This document shows positions 1-9,212 of a stretch of DNA of 64,000 nt, piece by piece; the stretch's first letter is position 1, and every line of letters begins with the position of its first letter. Location of the stretch: assembly GCF_900129365.1 (NCBI RefSeq), contig NZ_FQVM01000012.1:1-64000 (forward strand), given 5' to 3'. Both the position numbers and the translations under genes were made by a program. Source of the stretch: Clostridium fallax (GTDB taxonomy: Bacteria; Bacillota; Clostridia; Clostridiales; Clostridiaceae). Under the pieces are notes generated by a model, which was not told the origin of the DNA, searched no databases, and saw nothing but the letters and a program-made list of their open reading frames with translations.

Positions 1-73
1 AGGTTGATAGGTCAGAGATGTAAGCATGGTAACATGTTCAGTTGACTGATACTAATAGATCGAGGGCTTGACC
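1..73 (+). rRNA. 23S ribosomal RNA, 3' end (partial)
   Basis: The window opens inside the conserved 3' end of bacterial 23S rRNA: the run from the first base to the CUUGACC-like end near base 73 matches the terminal helix strand of clostridial 23S genes. The exact mature 3' end is not visible. It lies on the same strand as the tRNA that follows and is probably co-transcribed with it. No 5S gene fits into the 48 bases between 23S and the tRNA. Confidence 0.93.
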
Positions 74-121
74 AATAAAACTTATGTGCAATTTTCAGAG
101 AACACTCTGAACTAAATATAT

Positions 122-196
<75 letters not shown>

Positions 197-208
197 ATTT
201 GATATTTG

Positions 209-237
209 CATCAGTAATTTTTACTGGTGTTTTTTTA
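209..237 (+). terminator. intrinsic terminator after the rRNA/tRNA-Asn unit
   Basis: A 9-bp stem (209-217 with 221-229, one G-U pair) has a 3-base loop and is followed by a run of T. It lies 12 bases after the tRNA CCA end, so it plausibly ends the rrn-tRNA transcript. Confidence 0.8.
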
Positions 238-357
238 TATATTTATATAATTTAATTATGTTATTAATTTTCCATATAAATTTTATGTTTTTGTAACAAA
301 TTATGAAATTAAATGACATATTATTAATATGTGAGACAAGCTTTAGGGAGGTAAATA

Positions 358-1290
358 ATGAATAAGAAAAAGAATACATATATAAGGCAAAGAAATAGAA
401 AAAGAAGAACTTTAATAGTGCTTTGTTTTTTAATTTTAGTAGCTATATTTGGTGTAGCAAAATTTGCTATAAATAAAAATAAGAAAGATATACAAACTGT
501 AGAAAAAAAATCTCAAGAAGAGAATTTAGCTGCAGAGAATATAAAAAAAGAGGAACCAAAACCTGATGAAATAATAAAAGGTTCTAATGTTACTGTTGAA
601 GGGGATAAGTATGCTTATGATGCAACAGAAGTAGAAGATGTATTAACAAAAGGTAAATATAAAGTAGACGGAAAGAAAATAGCATTTTTAACTTTTGATG
701 ATGGTCCATCTACTACTGTTACACCGAAGATTTTAGATATATTAAAAGAAAATGAAATTAAGGGAACTTTCTTTATTGTAGGAAATTCTTTAGATAGAGA
801 TGAATCTAAAGAGCTTTTAAAAAGAACTATTAAAGAAGGACATGCAATAGCAAATCATACAGTAACTCATAATTATAAAAAATTATATCCAGGAAGAGTA
901 GTTAATGTAGAAAATTTCATGGGCGAAGTAGAGAAAAATGATCAAATGATGAGAGATGTTTTAGGAGAAAACTTCCATTCAAGAGTTATTAGATTTCCAG
1001 GAGGTCATATGTCTTGGAAAGGAACTAAAGAAGTAGATAAGGTTCTTAAGGAAAAGGGATATTTATATATTGATTGGAACTCTTTAACAGGGGATGCAGA
1101 AGGCAAAAAAAGAACACCTGTACAATTAGCAGAGAGAGTTAAGACTGAAGTAAATGAAAAAAACGGAGAGCCTGATAGATTAGTAGTTTTAATGCATGAT
1201 ACTTATGGTAAAGAAACTACAGCAGAAGCTCTTCAAGATGTAATAAATTATTTAAAATCTTTAGGATATGAATTTAAAACTTTAAAATAA
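358..1290 (+). CDS. polysaccharide deacetylase (CE4 / NodB family), membrane-anchored
   Basis: This is a 310-residue protein with a basic cytoplasmic N-terminus, one membrane segment near residues 18-38, a charged linker and a NodB homology domain from about residue 106. The CE4 motifs are present: TFDDGP at 112-117 (D114 catalytic base, D115 metal ligand), the metal-binding H167xxxH171, an RFPGG motif, and a late MHDTYG with the catalytic His. Family members remove N-acetyl groups from peptidoglycan or other surface polysaccharides outside the membrane. The substrate cannot be told from sequence; spore-cortex PdaA and vegetative PgdA-type roles are both possible. The ATG follows an AGGGAGG ribosome site. 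It is monocistronic, with a terminator immediately downstream. Confidence 0.9.
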   Translation: MNKKKNTYIRQRNRKRRTLIVLCFLILVAIFGVAKFAINKNKKDIQTVEKKSQEENLAAENIKKEEPKPDEIIKGSNVTVEGDKYAYDATEVEDVLTKGKYKVDGKKIAFLTFDDGPSTTVTPKILDILKENEIKGTFFIVGNSLDRDESKELLKRTIKEGHAIANHTVTHNYKKLYPGRVVNVENFMGEVEKNDQMMRDVLGENFHSRVIRFPGGHMSWKGTKEVDKVLKEKGYLYIDWNSLTGDAEGKKRTPVQLAERVKTEVNEKNGEPDRLVVLMHDTYGKETTAEALQDVINYLKSLGYEFKTLK

Positions 1291-1304
1291 AAAATAGACA
1301 ATGA

Positions 1305-1350
1305 AGAGAAGTTAATAGAGGTAAAATAAACTATTAACTTCTCTAATTTT
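1305..1350 (+). terminator. intrinsic terminator after the deacetylase gene
   Basis: A perfect 14-bp inverted repeat (1305-1318 with 1331-1344) is followed by a T-rich stretch, directly after the deacetylase stop codon. Confidence 0.82.
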
Positions 1351-1419
1351 ATATTATAAAATATAAGGTGATGCTAGTTTTAATAACTTTCATTTTATAA
1401 ATAGGAGGTATTTATACTT

Positions 1420-2100
1420 ATGAGCAAGATATTATTAGTAGAAGATGAAGATAGCATAAGAGCTTTTTTAAAAATAAATTTTGAAAGAAATAATTTTATT
1501 GTAATTGAGTCTGATAATGGAGAAGATGGTATAAGAAAAGCTTTATTGGAAAAACCAGATGTAGCTATTTTAGATATTATGCTTCCAGGAATAGATGGAT
1601 TTCAAGTCTGTGAAAGGCTTAGAAAGGAATTTCCTAAAATGGGAATAATAATGCTTACAGCTAAGGGTCAAGATATGGACAAAATAATGGGACTTGAATA
1701 TGGGGCAGATGATTATGTTATAAAACCATTCAATCCTATAGAGGTTACTTTAAGAGTTAAGGCTTTACTAAGAAGAATTGATGGAATAAATGGCGATAAT
1801 AATAAAATAGAGAATGGAAAATTTATATTAGATTTATACTCTCAATTATTATATAAAAATGATACTGAAATAGATGTTACGCCAAAGGAATTTTTACTTA
1901 TGAAGATATTTATGGAGAATCCAGGGAAGGCTTTTAGTAGAGATGAACTCTTAAACTTAGTATGGGGAATAGATTTTTTTGGAGATCCTAAAATTGTAGA
2001 TGTTAATATAAGAAGACTTAGAGCTAAGATAGAGGATAATGCATCAGAACCAAAATATATAGAAACAGTTTGGGGAACAGGGTATAGATGGAGAAAATAG
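1420..2100 (+). CDS. OmpR/PhoB-family response regulator
   Basis: A 226-residue two-domain regulator. The receiver domain (about 1-120) has the acidic pocket at E8/D9, phosphoacceptor D52 in the LDIMLPG motif, a conserved Thr in LTAKG and Lys in IKPF. The C-terminal winged helix (about 130-226) ends in the family's typical ETVWGTGYRW. The ribosome site is AGGAGG. It overlaps or abuts the histidine kinase gene, so the two are a cognate pair in one operon with the following lipoprotein. The signal and regulon are unknown. Confidence 0.94.
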   Translation: MSKILLVEDEDSIRAFLKINFERNNFIVIESDNGEDGIRKALLEKPDVAILDIMLPGIDGFQVCERLRKEFPKMGIIMLTAKGQDMDKIMGLEYGADDYVIKPFNPIEVTLRVKALLRRIDGINGDNNKIENGKFILDLYSQLLYKNDTEIDVTPKEFLLMKIFMENPGKAFSRDELLNLVWGIDFFGDPKIVDVNIRRLRAKIEDNASEPKYIETVWGTGYRWRK

Positions 2101-3506
2101 GTTGGAGAATGAAGAGCATAAAAACAAAATTAATTATTAATTTTTTGCTTATAATTTTTTCTACAATAATGCTTTTAGAAGTGTTATTTATAATATTTAT
2201 TCAAAGATATTTTTATGATAGTACTGAAGCATTGTTAGTAAATCAAATTAAAGTATCAGCCAATTTTTATGATAGATATTTTTCATCATCATCATTAGTT
2301 GAAAATATTTATGATAATGTAGATGTATTTTGGAAGCAAACTAATGCTCAAGTTCAAATAATTGACTCTCACGGTAAACTGTTATTAGATTCTTTAGGTG
2401 TTAAAGAGAATGATTTTGTAGAAACTTCAGATGTAAAAAAGGCCTTAAAGGCACAACAGGGAAGATGGATTGGAAAGGTTAGTTATGATAGCAATGAAGT
2501 ATTATCTGTAGCATATCCTTTAAAATCTGGAGATAAAGTAGTTGGAGTTTTAAGGTATATTACATCTTTAAAAGAGGTAAATAAATCTGTAAGAAGCATA
2601 ACTATAGTCTTTACTATAATAGGCATTATGGTAATGATTATAAGTATAATGTTAAGTTATTTTCTAGCTAAGGGAATAATAAATCCTATAAAATCTGTTA
2701 CTAAAGTAGCAGAAAAGATGGCTAAGGGAGATTTAACTGTTAGAACAAATCATAAATTTAAAGAAGATGAAATAGGTAAATTAGCAGAAACTCTAGATTA
2801 TATGGCTGAGGAAATATTAAAAAGAGAGAATTTAAAAAATGAGTTTATATCATCTGTATCACATGAATTAAGAACCCCTTTAACAGCTATAAAAGGATGG
2901 GCTATAACTTTAAATAATGATTTTACAGATAAAGAAATGCTTAAAACTGGATTTGATATAATTGAAAAAGAAACTGATAGATTAGCAGCGATGGTTGAAG
3001 AATTACTAGATTTTTCAAAGCTTATATCTGGCAAAATACAGTTTAAAGATGAAGAAATTAACTTAAATGAATTACTTCAATATATAAATGTATATTTTTC
3101 ATTAAGAGCTGAAAGAGAAAAAATTAGTTTTAAGGTAGAATTTGAAGAAAATTTACCTAATATAACTGGTGATGGTGATAGATTAAAGCAAGTATTTATC
3201 AATATATTAGATAATGCTTTTAAATTTACAGAGGAAAATGGAGCTGTTTTTTTTAAGGTTTATAAGAATGATAATTATATAAATATAGTAATAAAAGATA
3301 ATGGATGTGGTATTTCAGAGGAAGAATTACCAAAGGTAAAAGAAAAGTTTTATAAGGGTAAAAATTCAAAATCTCAAAATGGTATAGGATTATCTATTTG
3401 TGATGAAATTATTAAATATCATAATGGTAATTTTAAAATAAAAAGTGTTATAAATCAAGGAACAGAAGTTATAGTTATGCTACCTATAACAAAGAATAGA
3501 GGTTAG
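2088..3506 (+). CDS. sensor histidine kinase (HAMP-HisKA-HATPase)
   Basis: A membrane sensor of about 472 residues. It has a first membrane segment near residues 15-38, an extracellular sensor region, a second membrane segment near 165-195, a HAMP linker, and a HisKA dimerisation domain with SHELRTPL (phospho-His). The ATPase domain keeps the N box (NILDNAFKFT), the G1 box (DNGCGI) and G2 (NGIGLSI). It should autophosphorylate and pass phosphate to the regulator encoded just upstream. The ATG at 2088 overlaps that gene by 13 bases. A second ATG at 2109 (465 residues) is also possible, but its nearest GGAG is only one base away. The ligand is unknown. Confidence 0.92.
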   Translation: MEKIGWRMKSIKTKLIINFLLIIFSTIMLLEVLFIIFIQRYFYDSTEALLVNQIKVSANFYDRYFSSSSLVENIYDNVDVFWKQTNAQVQIIDSHGKLLLDSLGVKENDFVETSDVKKALKAQQGRWIGKVSYDSNEVLSVAYPLKSGDKVVGVLRYITSLKEVNKSVRSITIVFTIIGIMVMIISIMLSYFLAKGIINPIKSVTKVAEKMAKGDLTVRTNHKFKEDEIGKLAETLDYMAEEILKRENLKNEFISSVSHELRTPLTAIKGWAITLNNDFTDKEMLKTGFDIIEKETDRLAAMVEELLDFSKLISGKIQFKDEEINLNELLQYINVYFSLRAEREKISFKVEFEENLPNITGDGDRLKQVFINILDNAFKFTEENGAVFFKVYKNDNYINIVIKDNGCGISEEELPKVKEKFYKGKNSKSQNGIGLSICDEIIKYHNGNFKIKSVINQGTEVIVMLPITKNRG

Positions 3507-3513
3507 ATAAAAT

Positions 3514-4998
3514 ATGATAAAAAAGTTAAAGGGAATATTTATCATCAGTATTATAATAATTTTTACTTTTATAAATCTAATTGGATGTAAAAAGATAGAA
3601 GATACCGGAAGAAAAATAGTACCTCCTGAAGTAAAAAACAATGCTATAACAGGGATTTGGAATATATATAAATATCAAATAATTGATGAAAGAATTGCAG
3701 ATAAAAAAGAGTCAGATAAACTAATTAATAGTAATGTATCCTTTGGAGAAGATGTGGTGAGAATTGGTGAAATTTATTTTACAATGCCTAAATATAAACT
3801 AAAGGTAGTAAATTCTAAGTATTATTTTTTACATGAATATAAGGCTGATATAAATAAATATAATATAGAAGATAAAGAGGTAGAGGCAGTTTTAATTTCT
3901 GATTCTGGTAATGGATTTTGCGAATTAGTTTTAAGTAACGACAAAGAAGGTTACTTATTTTATAATGGAGTTATTTATTGGGTAAAAAAAGTATCTAATG
4001 AAAGTGAAAAAGCTGATACCAATAAAATAAATAATGATGTAAAGGAACAGGATAAAGTAGTAGACACATCTTATGATATGCCTACAGGATTATACTTAGG
4101 GTTAAAAACACCAAGAACTGTAAATGAAGATGGCACTTATTCTAATGTTAAATATAGAACTTTATGGATTTCTTTTTCTAATGGAAAGCTTAATGATATA
4201 CATGAGAGAGAAAATATTTTATTACCTAGAATGAAAGGATTTTGGGAAGTAAAAGTAGAGGAAAATAAAAAGGATGGAAAGTTATATGAATTTCCAGAAG
4301 CTAAAGAAAAAAAGAATGGTGAAAATAAATATAATAATGAATTTAATAATAAAGAAAACATAAATCATTATGAAGAAATTATGTTTGTTGGAAATGACTA
4401 TATAGCTACAGAATATTATACAGGAGATGACTTTAAAGGAAAATATAACTCTTATAAAATGCTACCTGTAGATAATCTTCAGGTTAGTAATGGAATTGAT
4501 ATAGGAACTTTATTAGGAGACAATGCGAAAAAGGCTTTTAAAGATTCTTATGACTTATCAATAAATTTACTTCCCGAAGAGCAAAAGGTAAAATTTAATA
4601 ATGATAATTTAAACTATGAAAATTATACAATGATTAGGAAGAATGGACATTGGATTTTAAAAGGGAAGGCTGAAGGGTTAGATAATGAACAGAGAGATTT
4701 TAACATAGAATATCTACCACCTAAAAAGTTAGTAAATTACGATAGGCTATATGTTACTTGGAATACTATTAAGGATATCCTTCCATCAGCAATAGATGCA
4801 TATACTTCTCCTAATGGAAGAATAATATTAATTGCTAATAAAGAATATATATATATATATCAGATATTAAAAGGAAAGATAACAGGAGAACCTTTAAGTA
4901 AAATAAAGCTTAATAAGGATGAGAGTATTATTATGGCAGAATGGGCTAATGGAGATTTTGTAGATAGATGGAATAAATTTTTTATTAATAACAATTAA
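3514..4998 (+). CDS. hypothetical lipoprotein linked to a two-component system
   Basis: The 494-residue protein starts with a lysine-rich n-region, a long hydrophobic stretch and a lipobox LIGC with the lipidated Cys at residue 25. It should therefore be anchored to the outer face of the membrane. The rest is a charged extracellular protein with no family I recognise, including a low-complexity Lys/Glu/Asn stretch near residues 245-290. It begins 7 bases after the histidine kinase gene, with AGAGGT as ribosome site, so it is the third gene of the operon. It may modulate the kinase's sensing or be its regulated output; both are inference. Confidence 0.75.
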   Translation: MIKKLKGIFIISIIIIFTFINLIGCKKIEDTGRKIVPPEVKNNAITGIWNIYKYQIIDERIADKKESDKLINSNVSFGEDVVRIGEIYFTMPKYKLKVVNSKYYFLHEYKADINKYNIEDKEVEAVLISDSGNGFCELVLSNDKEGYLFYNGVIYWVKKVSNESEKADTNKINNDVKEQDKVVDTSYDMPTGLYLGLKTPRTVNEDGTYSNVKYRTLWISFSNGKLNDIHERENILLPRMKGFWEVKVEENKKDGKLYEFPEAKEKKNGENKYNNEFNNKENINHYEEIMFVGNDYIATEYYTGDDFKGKYNSYKMLPVDNLQVSNGIDIGTLLGDNAKKAFKDSYDLSINLLPEEQKVKFNNDNLNYENYTMIRKNGHWILKGKAEGLDNEQRDFNIEYLPPKKLVNYDRLYVTWNTIKDILPSAIDAYTSPNGRIILIANKEYIYIYQILKGKITGEPLSKIKLNKDESIIMAEWANGDFVDRWNKFFINNN

Positions 4999-5025
4999 TA
5001 TAAACTGTATAAATATTTTAACTTT

Positions 5026-5064
5026 AAAAAGGAAGTGAATTATAATTATTCACTTCCTTTTTAT
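5026..5064. terminator. bidirectional terminator between convergent genes
   Basis: A 10-bp stem (5031-5040 with 5048-5057) is flanked by A5 on the left and T5 on the right. It can serve the lipoprotein operon on the plus strand and the LtaS-like gene on the minus strand. Confidence 0.8.
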
Positions 5065-5124
5065 TATATTGATTTTATAGTATTTTTTGAAAGAAGAACA
5101 ATAAATTTAATAGTTACTTTTATG

Positions 5125-7005
5125 TTAATTCATACCTCTAACATTTTTAAAGTAGTTAGATTTTATCATTTTTTCAGATAGTTCATTGATTTCAAGGAAA
5201 CTTTTTTGATCCGCTTCTGGTACTGGTGGAGTTCCCTTAAACTTTCCTTTTACAATAGCAAAAGAACGGTTTGTATTTAAAAGAGGTCTACCTAAGGCTG
5301 TATTAAAGTATTCATCATTATTTATTCCTAAGGAGTAAAGTAAAGTTGGCATTATATCAATTTGACCACCTATTACGTCAAATTTTTTACCTTCATTTAA
5401 GTCTTTTGAATAAATAATTAAAGGAACAACATGATTACCATCATCTAACCACCAAGATTCAGGATTTTTTAAAGTTTCTACTTTATCATTATAATATTTA
5501 TGAACTCCTGTATGATCTCCTTCAATTGCTACAACTGTATTATCTAAAAGACCTTCTTTGTCTAACATATCTAAAAACATTCCTATTTGTTTATCAGTAT
5601 AATTTATGCTTTTAAAATAACCACCTAAGACATTATCATTCAATTCACCAGTAAGCTTTAATTCATTATATTCTTCTGGTAAATCAAAAGGACCATGGCT
5701 AGTTAAAGTTACAACAAAACTATAGAAAGGTTGCTTTAAAGTTTTCATTCTTTCAGCAGATTGCTTTAAAAAGCTTCTATCACTTAATCCAAGACCGATT
5801 ATTTCATCTTGTACACAATCATGAGAATCGTAGAATTGTTCAAATCCTATTCCACCTTTTAATGCATTAGCTACATTCCAAAAACTACCTTTATCAGGAT
5901 GCATAGCAGCAGATGTATATCCTTCCTTTGCTAATATTTTAGGTGATGAGTTATAGGTTGTATTTGGATATCTAAAGAAAGTACTACCCTTTGTAATTGG
6001 AAACATTGAAGTATGAACCATTAAATCTGAGTCGGAGCTTGTACCTTCATTAACCTGCTCAAAAATATTAGGAAAATAAAGAGAATTCTTTAAAATTCTA
6101 TTTATATTTGGAGTAATTTCTTGTCCTTGAACAGATTGTCCTATAACAAAGCTTTCTAAAGATTCTACTTGAAGTACAATTAAATTTTTACCTTTAAAGA
6201 TACCTTTATACTCATTATCCGGTAAATTTTCATTTTTTAATTCATAATATTTATCTATTTCTTTTTTATCCTGTTCAGTTAAATTAAGAGGTTTTGAATC
6301 TTTATAAACGCTTATTGCATCTATTATATGATATCCAACTGGTGAAAAGAATTTAGCAGTATCAGTTGGATCATAGTTTCCAAATAACCACCCATTTTGT
6401 ACGTTTTCATTCTTTAAGACATATAAATTGAAGGGAATATATCCAACGTATACTAAACAAAGTAAAAAAGTTACTATAAAGCCAATAAAATTTGTTTTTA
6501 CTTTTTTAAATGCTTTCCTAAATATAACTAGATAAATAATTAAAATTATAAAATCTATTATAAATAAGAAGTCAAAACTACTAATCATTGAAAAAATAGC
6601 ACCACTCATATTATCAAGATTTGCAGTCTGAGTTACTATTAATATAGAAGGCATAGTATAAAAGCCTCTAAAATACCAAATATCCACTATTATAAGGAAT
6701 GTAATAACTATATTTATAATAAGCAAATATATATATCTACCTTTACCTTTAAAAAGAAAATAAAAGCTTAAAAATAATCCTATAAAAGCTATATAAAATA
6801 GTAAATAAGGTTTAGCATTTTCATAACCTAAATAGAAATTAAAATTATAAGCACTTTTACTTAGGGAAAATCCAAGAAAATAAATACTTTTTAAGGTTAA
6901 GGATATTAGTGTAAGCAATAAAAATCCTGTTCTAAGTAAAGCATTTTTATCTAATTTTTGTGTTATAAAATTAGACATTTTGCTTAAACTACCTTTTATG
7001 TCCAT
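5125..7005 (-). CDS. LtaS-family sulfatase-fold phosphoglycerol transferase
   Basis: A 626-residue protein with five predicted membrane segments in the first ~200 residues, followed by an extracellular alkaline-phosphatase/sulfatase domain. The catalytic nucleophile Thr lies in an EGTSSDSD motif, as in LtaS, and later metal-binding elements (EGDHTG, GGQID) are present. LtaS enzymes polymerise glycerol phosphate from phosphatidylglycerol into lipoteichoic acid and release diacylglycerol. The organism may carry several paralogs, so this one could be the synthase, a primase or a related phosphoglycerol transferase. It is transcribed alone, divergent from yedF. A lipid kinase that could recycle diacylglycerol lies 1 kb away on the other strand. 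Confidence 0.88.
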   Translation of the reverse strand: MDIKGSLSKMSNFITQKLDKNALLRTGFLLLTLISLTLKSIYFLGFSLSKSAYNFNFYLGYENAKPYLLFYIAFIGLFLSFYFLFKGKGRYIYLLIINIVITFLIIVDIWYFRGFYTMPSILIVTQTANLDNMSGAIFSMISSFDFLFIIDFIILIIYLVIFRKAFKKVKTNFIGFIVTFLLCLVYVGYIPFNLYVLKNENVQNGWLFGNYDPTDTAKFFSPVGYHIIDAISVYKDSKPLNLTEQDKKEIDKYYELKNENLPDNEYKGIFKGKNLIVLQVESLESFVIGQSVQGQEITPNINRILKNSLYFPNIFEQVNEGTSSDSDLMVHTSMFPITKGSTFFRYPNTTYNSSPKILAKEGYTSAAMHPDKGSFWNVANALKGGIGFEQFYDSHDCVQDEIIGLGLSDRSFLKQSAERMKTLKQPFYSFVVTLTSHGPFDLPEEYNELKLTGELNDNVLGGYFKSINYTDKQIGMFLDMLDKEGLLDNTVVAIEGDHTGVHKYYNDKVETLKNPESWWLDDGNHVVPLIIYSKDLNEGKKFDVIGGQIDIMPTLLYSLGINNDEYFNTALGRPLLNTNRSFAIVKGKFKGTPPVPEADQKSFLEINELSEKMIKSNYFKNVRGMN

Positions 7006-7210
7006 AGAAGTACCTCCATTTTATTTAGTATATTAATTTGATGGTTTAAATTATATTATAATCTAAAAAATAAATCAAACGAATTGAAAATCAATAACAA
7101 TTAAAAAAGAAGATTAATAATAGTTAATATCTATAGAGTGTATTAATAATTGTAATATGGTGTTATAATTTAAATAGTATAATATTTTATTAAATAAAGG
7201 GGGAAGTGTT

Positions 7211-7786
7211 ATGGATATAATAGATTGCAGAGGATTGGCTTGTCCTCAACCAGTTATTAACACTAAAAAGTATTTCACTTCAATTGAGAAAGGTAAGGCA
7301 GAAGTATTAGTAGATAATGAGATAGCAAAGAATAATGTATTAAAGTTAGCATCATCTAATGGTTTGAAATCTAGTGTTATTGAGGAAAATGGAATTTTTA
7401 AAATACAATTAGAAAAAAATGGTGAAGCAGAAGAAAAAAATAATAACAAAAACAATTTTATTGTTTTATTAGGATCTGATAAGTTTGGAAGTGGTGATGA
7501 TAAGTTAGGAACAACTTTAATGAAAAGCTATTTATATGCTCTTTCTGAAAGTGATAAATTACCTACACATCTTTTAATGGTTAATGGAGGGGTAAAATTA
7601 GCAATTGAAGGAGAAGAAACAGTAGAATCATTAAACACATTAAAAGAAAAAGGTGTAGAAATATTATGTTGTGGTACTTGCCTAGATTTTTATGGATTAA
7701 AAGATAAGCTTGCAATTGGTGAAATAACTAATATGTATACTATCGTGGAAGTTATGAATAATGCTAGTAATACAATAAAATTATAA
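7211..7786 (+). CDS. yedF: YedF-type sulfurtransferase-like protein (TusA + DsrE domains)
   Basis: A 191-residue fusion. Residues 1-70 form a TusA/SirA-like domain with the CPxP motif (C11-P-Q-P14), the persulfide-carrying Cys in relatives. After an Asn/Lys/Glu linker, residues ~83-185 form a DsrE-like domain with a CCGTC cluster. This fused architecture is annotated as the selenium-metabolism protein YedF, because it often sits near selenium genes and may carry selenium or sulfur. No sel genes are visible here, so a selenium role is not supported locally. The ribosome site is AAAGGGGG. It is monocistronic with a terminator downstream. Confidence 0.85.
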   Translation: MDIIDCRGLACPQPVINTKKYFTSIEKGKAEVLVDNEIAKNNVLKLASSNGLKSSVIEENGIFKIQLEKNGEAEEKNNNKNNFIVLLGSDKFGSGDDKLGTTLMKSYLYALSESDKLPTHLLMVNGGVKLAIEGEETVESLNTLKEKGVEILCCGTCLDFYGLKDKLAIGEITNMYTIVEVMNNASNTIKL

Positions 7787-7821
7787 AATAATATTATAAT
7801 TTTATGTTTCATAATATAAAG

Positions 7822-7868
7822 AACTCTTTAGTATGTATTTTGACAATGTTTACTAGAGAGTTTTTTAT
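7822..7868 (+). terminator. intrinsic terminator after yedF
   Basis: A 12-bp stem with one mismatch (7822-7833 with 7851-7862) is followed by a T run at 7861-7867. Confidence 0.72.
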
Positions 7869-7950
7869 TTTAATCAATTGAATAAAAAATATTATTATAT
7901 TATTATAATTTTAAACAAGTTTTAATAAGTTTAGGAGAATTTAGACATTT

Positions 7951-8850
7951 ATGAATCACTTATTTATTATAAATCCAATGGCAGGTAAAGGAAAAACATT
8001 AAAATATGTAGAAAATATAAAAGAAATATTTAATGAAAGAGATGAAAAATATATTATAGAAATAACAAAATATAAAGGTCATGCTACAGAGATAGTTAAA
8101 GAATATACTAAAAAATCACAGTATAGAGTATATTCTATAGGTGGAGATGGGACATTAAATGAAATTTTAAATGGTATAATTAATTCTAATAGTAGTTTGG
8201 CAATAATTCCAGCTGGTTCTGGAAATGATTTTATAAGAACAATAGTTAAAAATTTAGATGATGATAATATATTATTTAATACTATAAATGGAGAAGATAA
8301 AATTATAGATTTAGCCAAGGTAAATACTAGATTCTTTGTAAATATTTCATCTATAGGATTTGATGCTAATGTAGTTAATAATTCTAAATTTTATAAAAAG
8401 AAAAAATTTATATCAGGACCTATGGCATATTTTATATCCATTATAACTACAATATTTAAATTTAAGCCTATAAATATAGAAATAAAAATTGACGATAAAT
8501 TAATAAAAGACAGAATCTTACTTTTAGCAGTAGCTAATGGGAAATATTACGGAGGGGGAATACCTATAGCACCTTTTGCTAAAATTGATGATGGATTATT
8601 TGAAATTTATCTTATAAAACAAGTATCAATTTTTAAGTTGTTAAAAAGTTTAAAAAAAGTAATTAAAGGTGAACATACATATTCTGTTGAAGAAATAGAT
8701 TATTTAAAAGGAAAATCAATTTTAGTATCTAGCAAAGAAAAACTTATAGTGAATATAGATGGTGAAATAGTTGAAAGTAATGAATTAAACTTTAAAATTA
8801 TTTCAAAAGGATTAAAGATTGTAAAACCATTAAGAGGTGAGGCAATATGA
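7951..8850 (+). CDS. diacylglycerol kinase-like lipid kinase (YegS/BmrU/DgkB family)
   Basis: A 299-residue DAGK-catalytic-domain protein. It opens with IINPMAGKGK, has the signature GGDGTLNEILNG near residues 58-69 and the nucleotide-site motif PAGSGNDF, followed by the C-terminal beta-sandwich. Family members phosphorylate diacylglycerol or related lipids at the membrane. In Firmicutes, DgkB recycles diacylglycerol released by lipoteichoic acid synthesis, which fits an LtaS-like gene 1 kb away. The substrate is not proven. Its TGA overlaps the next ATG (ATGA), so it leads a translationally coupled run of five genes to 11051. Confidence 0.88.
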   Translation: MNHLFIINPMAGKGKTLKYVENIKEIFNERDEKYIIEITKYKGHATEIVKEYTKKSQYRVYSIGGDGTLNEILNGIINSNSSLAIIPAGSGNDFIRTIVKNLDDDNILFNTINGEDKIIDLAKVNTRFFVNISSIGFDANVVNNSKFYKKKKFISGPMAYFISIITTIFKFKPINIEIKIDDKLIKDRILLLAVANGKYYGGGIPIAPFAKIDDGLFEIYLIKQVSIFKLLKSLKKVIKGEHTYSVEEIDYLKGKSILVSSKEKLIVNIDGEIVESNELNFKIISKGLKIVKPLRGEAI

Positions 8851-9212
8851 TTAAATTAGGAAAAGTGTGTACTTTTATGGGGGAAATACTTGGATTATCA
8901 ACGGAGATAATTATAAGAGGCAGTGGAACTGCTATTAATACTATTTCTAATGTTTTAGATAAGGACAATAAAATTAAGAAAAATAAAATTGAAAAGTCAT
9001 CAATTGAGTTTGGAGATAAAATAAGTAAATATATAGTTAATACTGTTAAAGATAATGAAGAAAAAATAGATTTAAAATCAACGGAAATTATTGAAAAGAT
9101 TAAAGATGTAAAAGAAAATGCATATAAAAGTAAAACTGTGATTTATGGTGATCCAGAATACTTATATGGAAAAGAAAATATAATATATGAAGATTATGAA
9201 GTGCATAAATAG
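8847..9212 (+). CDS. hypothetical protein, translationally coupled to the lipid kinase
   Basis: I do not recognise this 121-residue protein. It starts with a mildly hydrophobic, glycine-containing stretch (residues ~1-35) and continues as a charged, probably helical region rich in Lys, Glu and Ile. It has no clear signal peptide or catalytic motif. The start overlaps the upstream stop as ATGA and a GAGGTG lies just upstream, so expression is coupled to the lipid kinase. It also overlaps the next gene by 26 bases. Confidence 0.7.
   Translation: MIKLGKVCTFMGEILGLSTEIIIRGSGTAINTISNVLDKDNKIKKNKIEKSSIEFGDKISKYIVNTVKDNEEKIDLKSTEIIEKIKDVKENAYKSKTVIYGDPEYLYGKENIIYEDYEVHK

Noticed and set aside
7211..7786. 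Selenoprotein or selenium operon around yedF
   Set aside because: No in-frame TGA with a downstream stem is evident and no sel genes are nearby; the link rests on family naming only.
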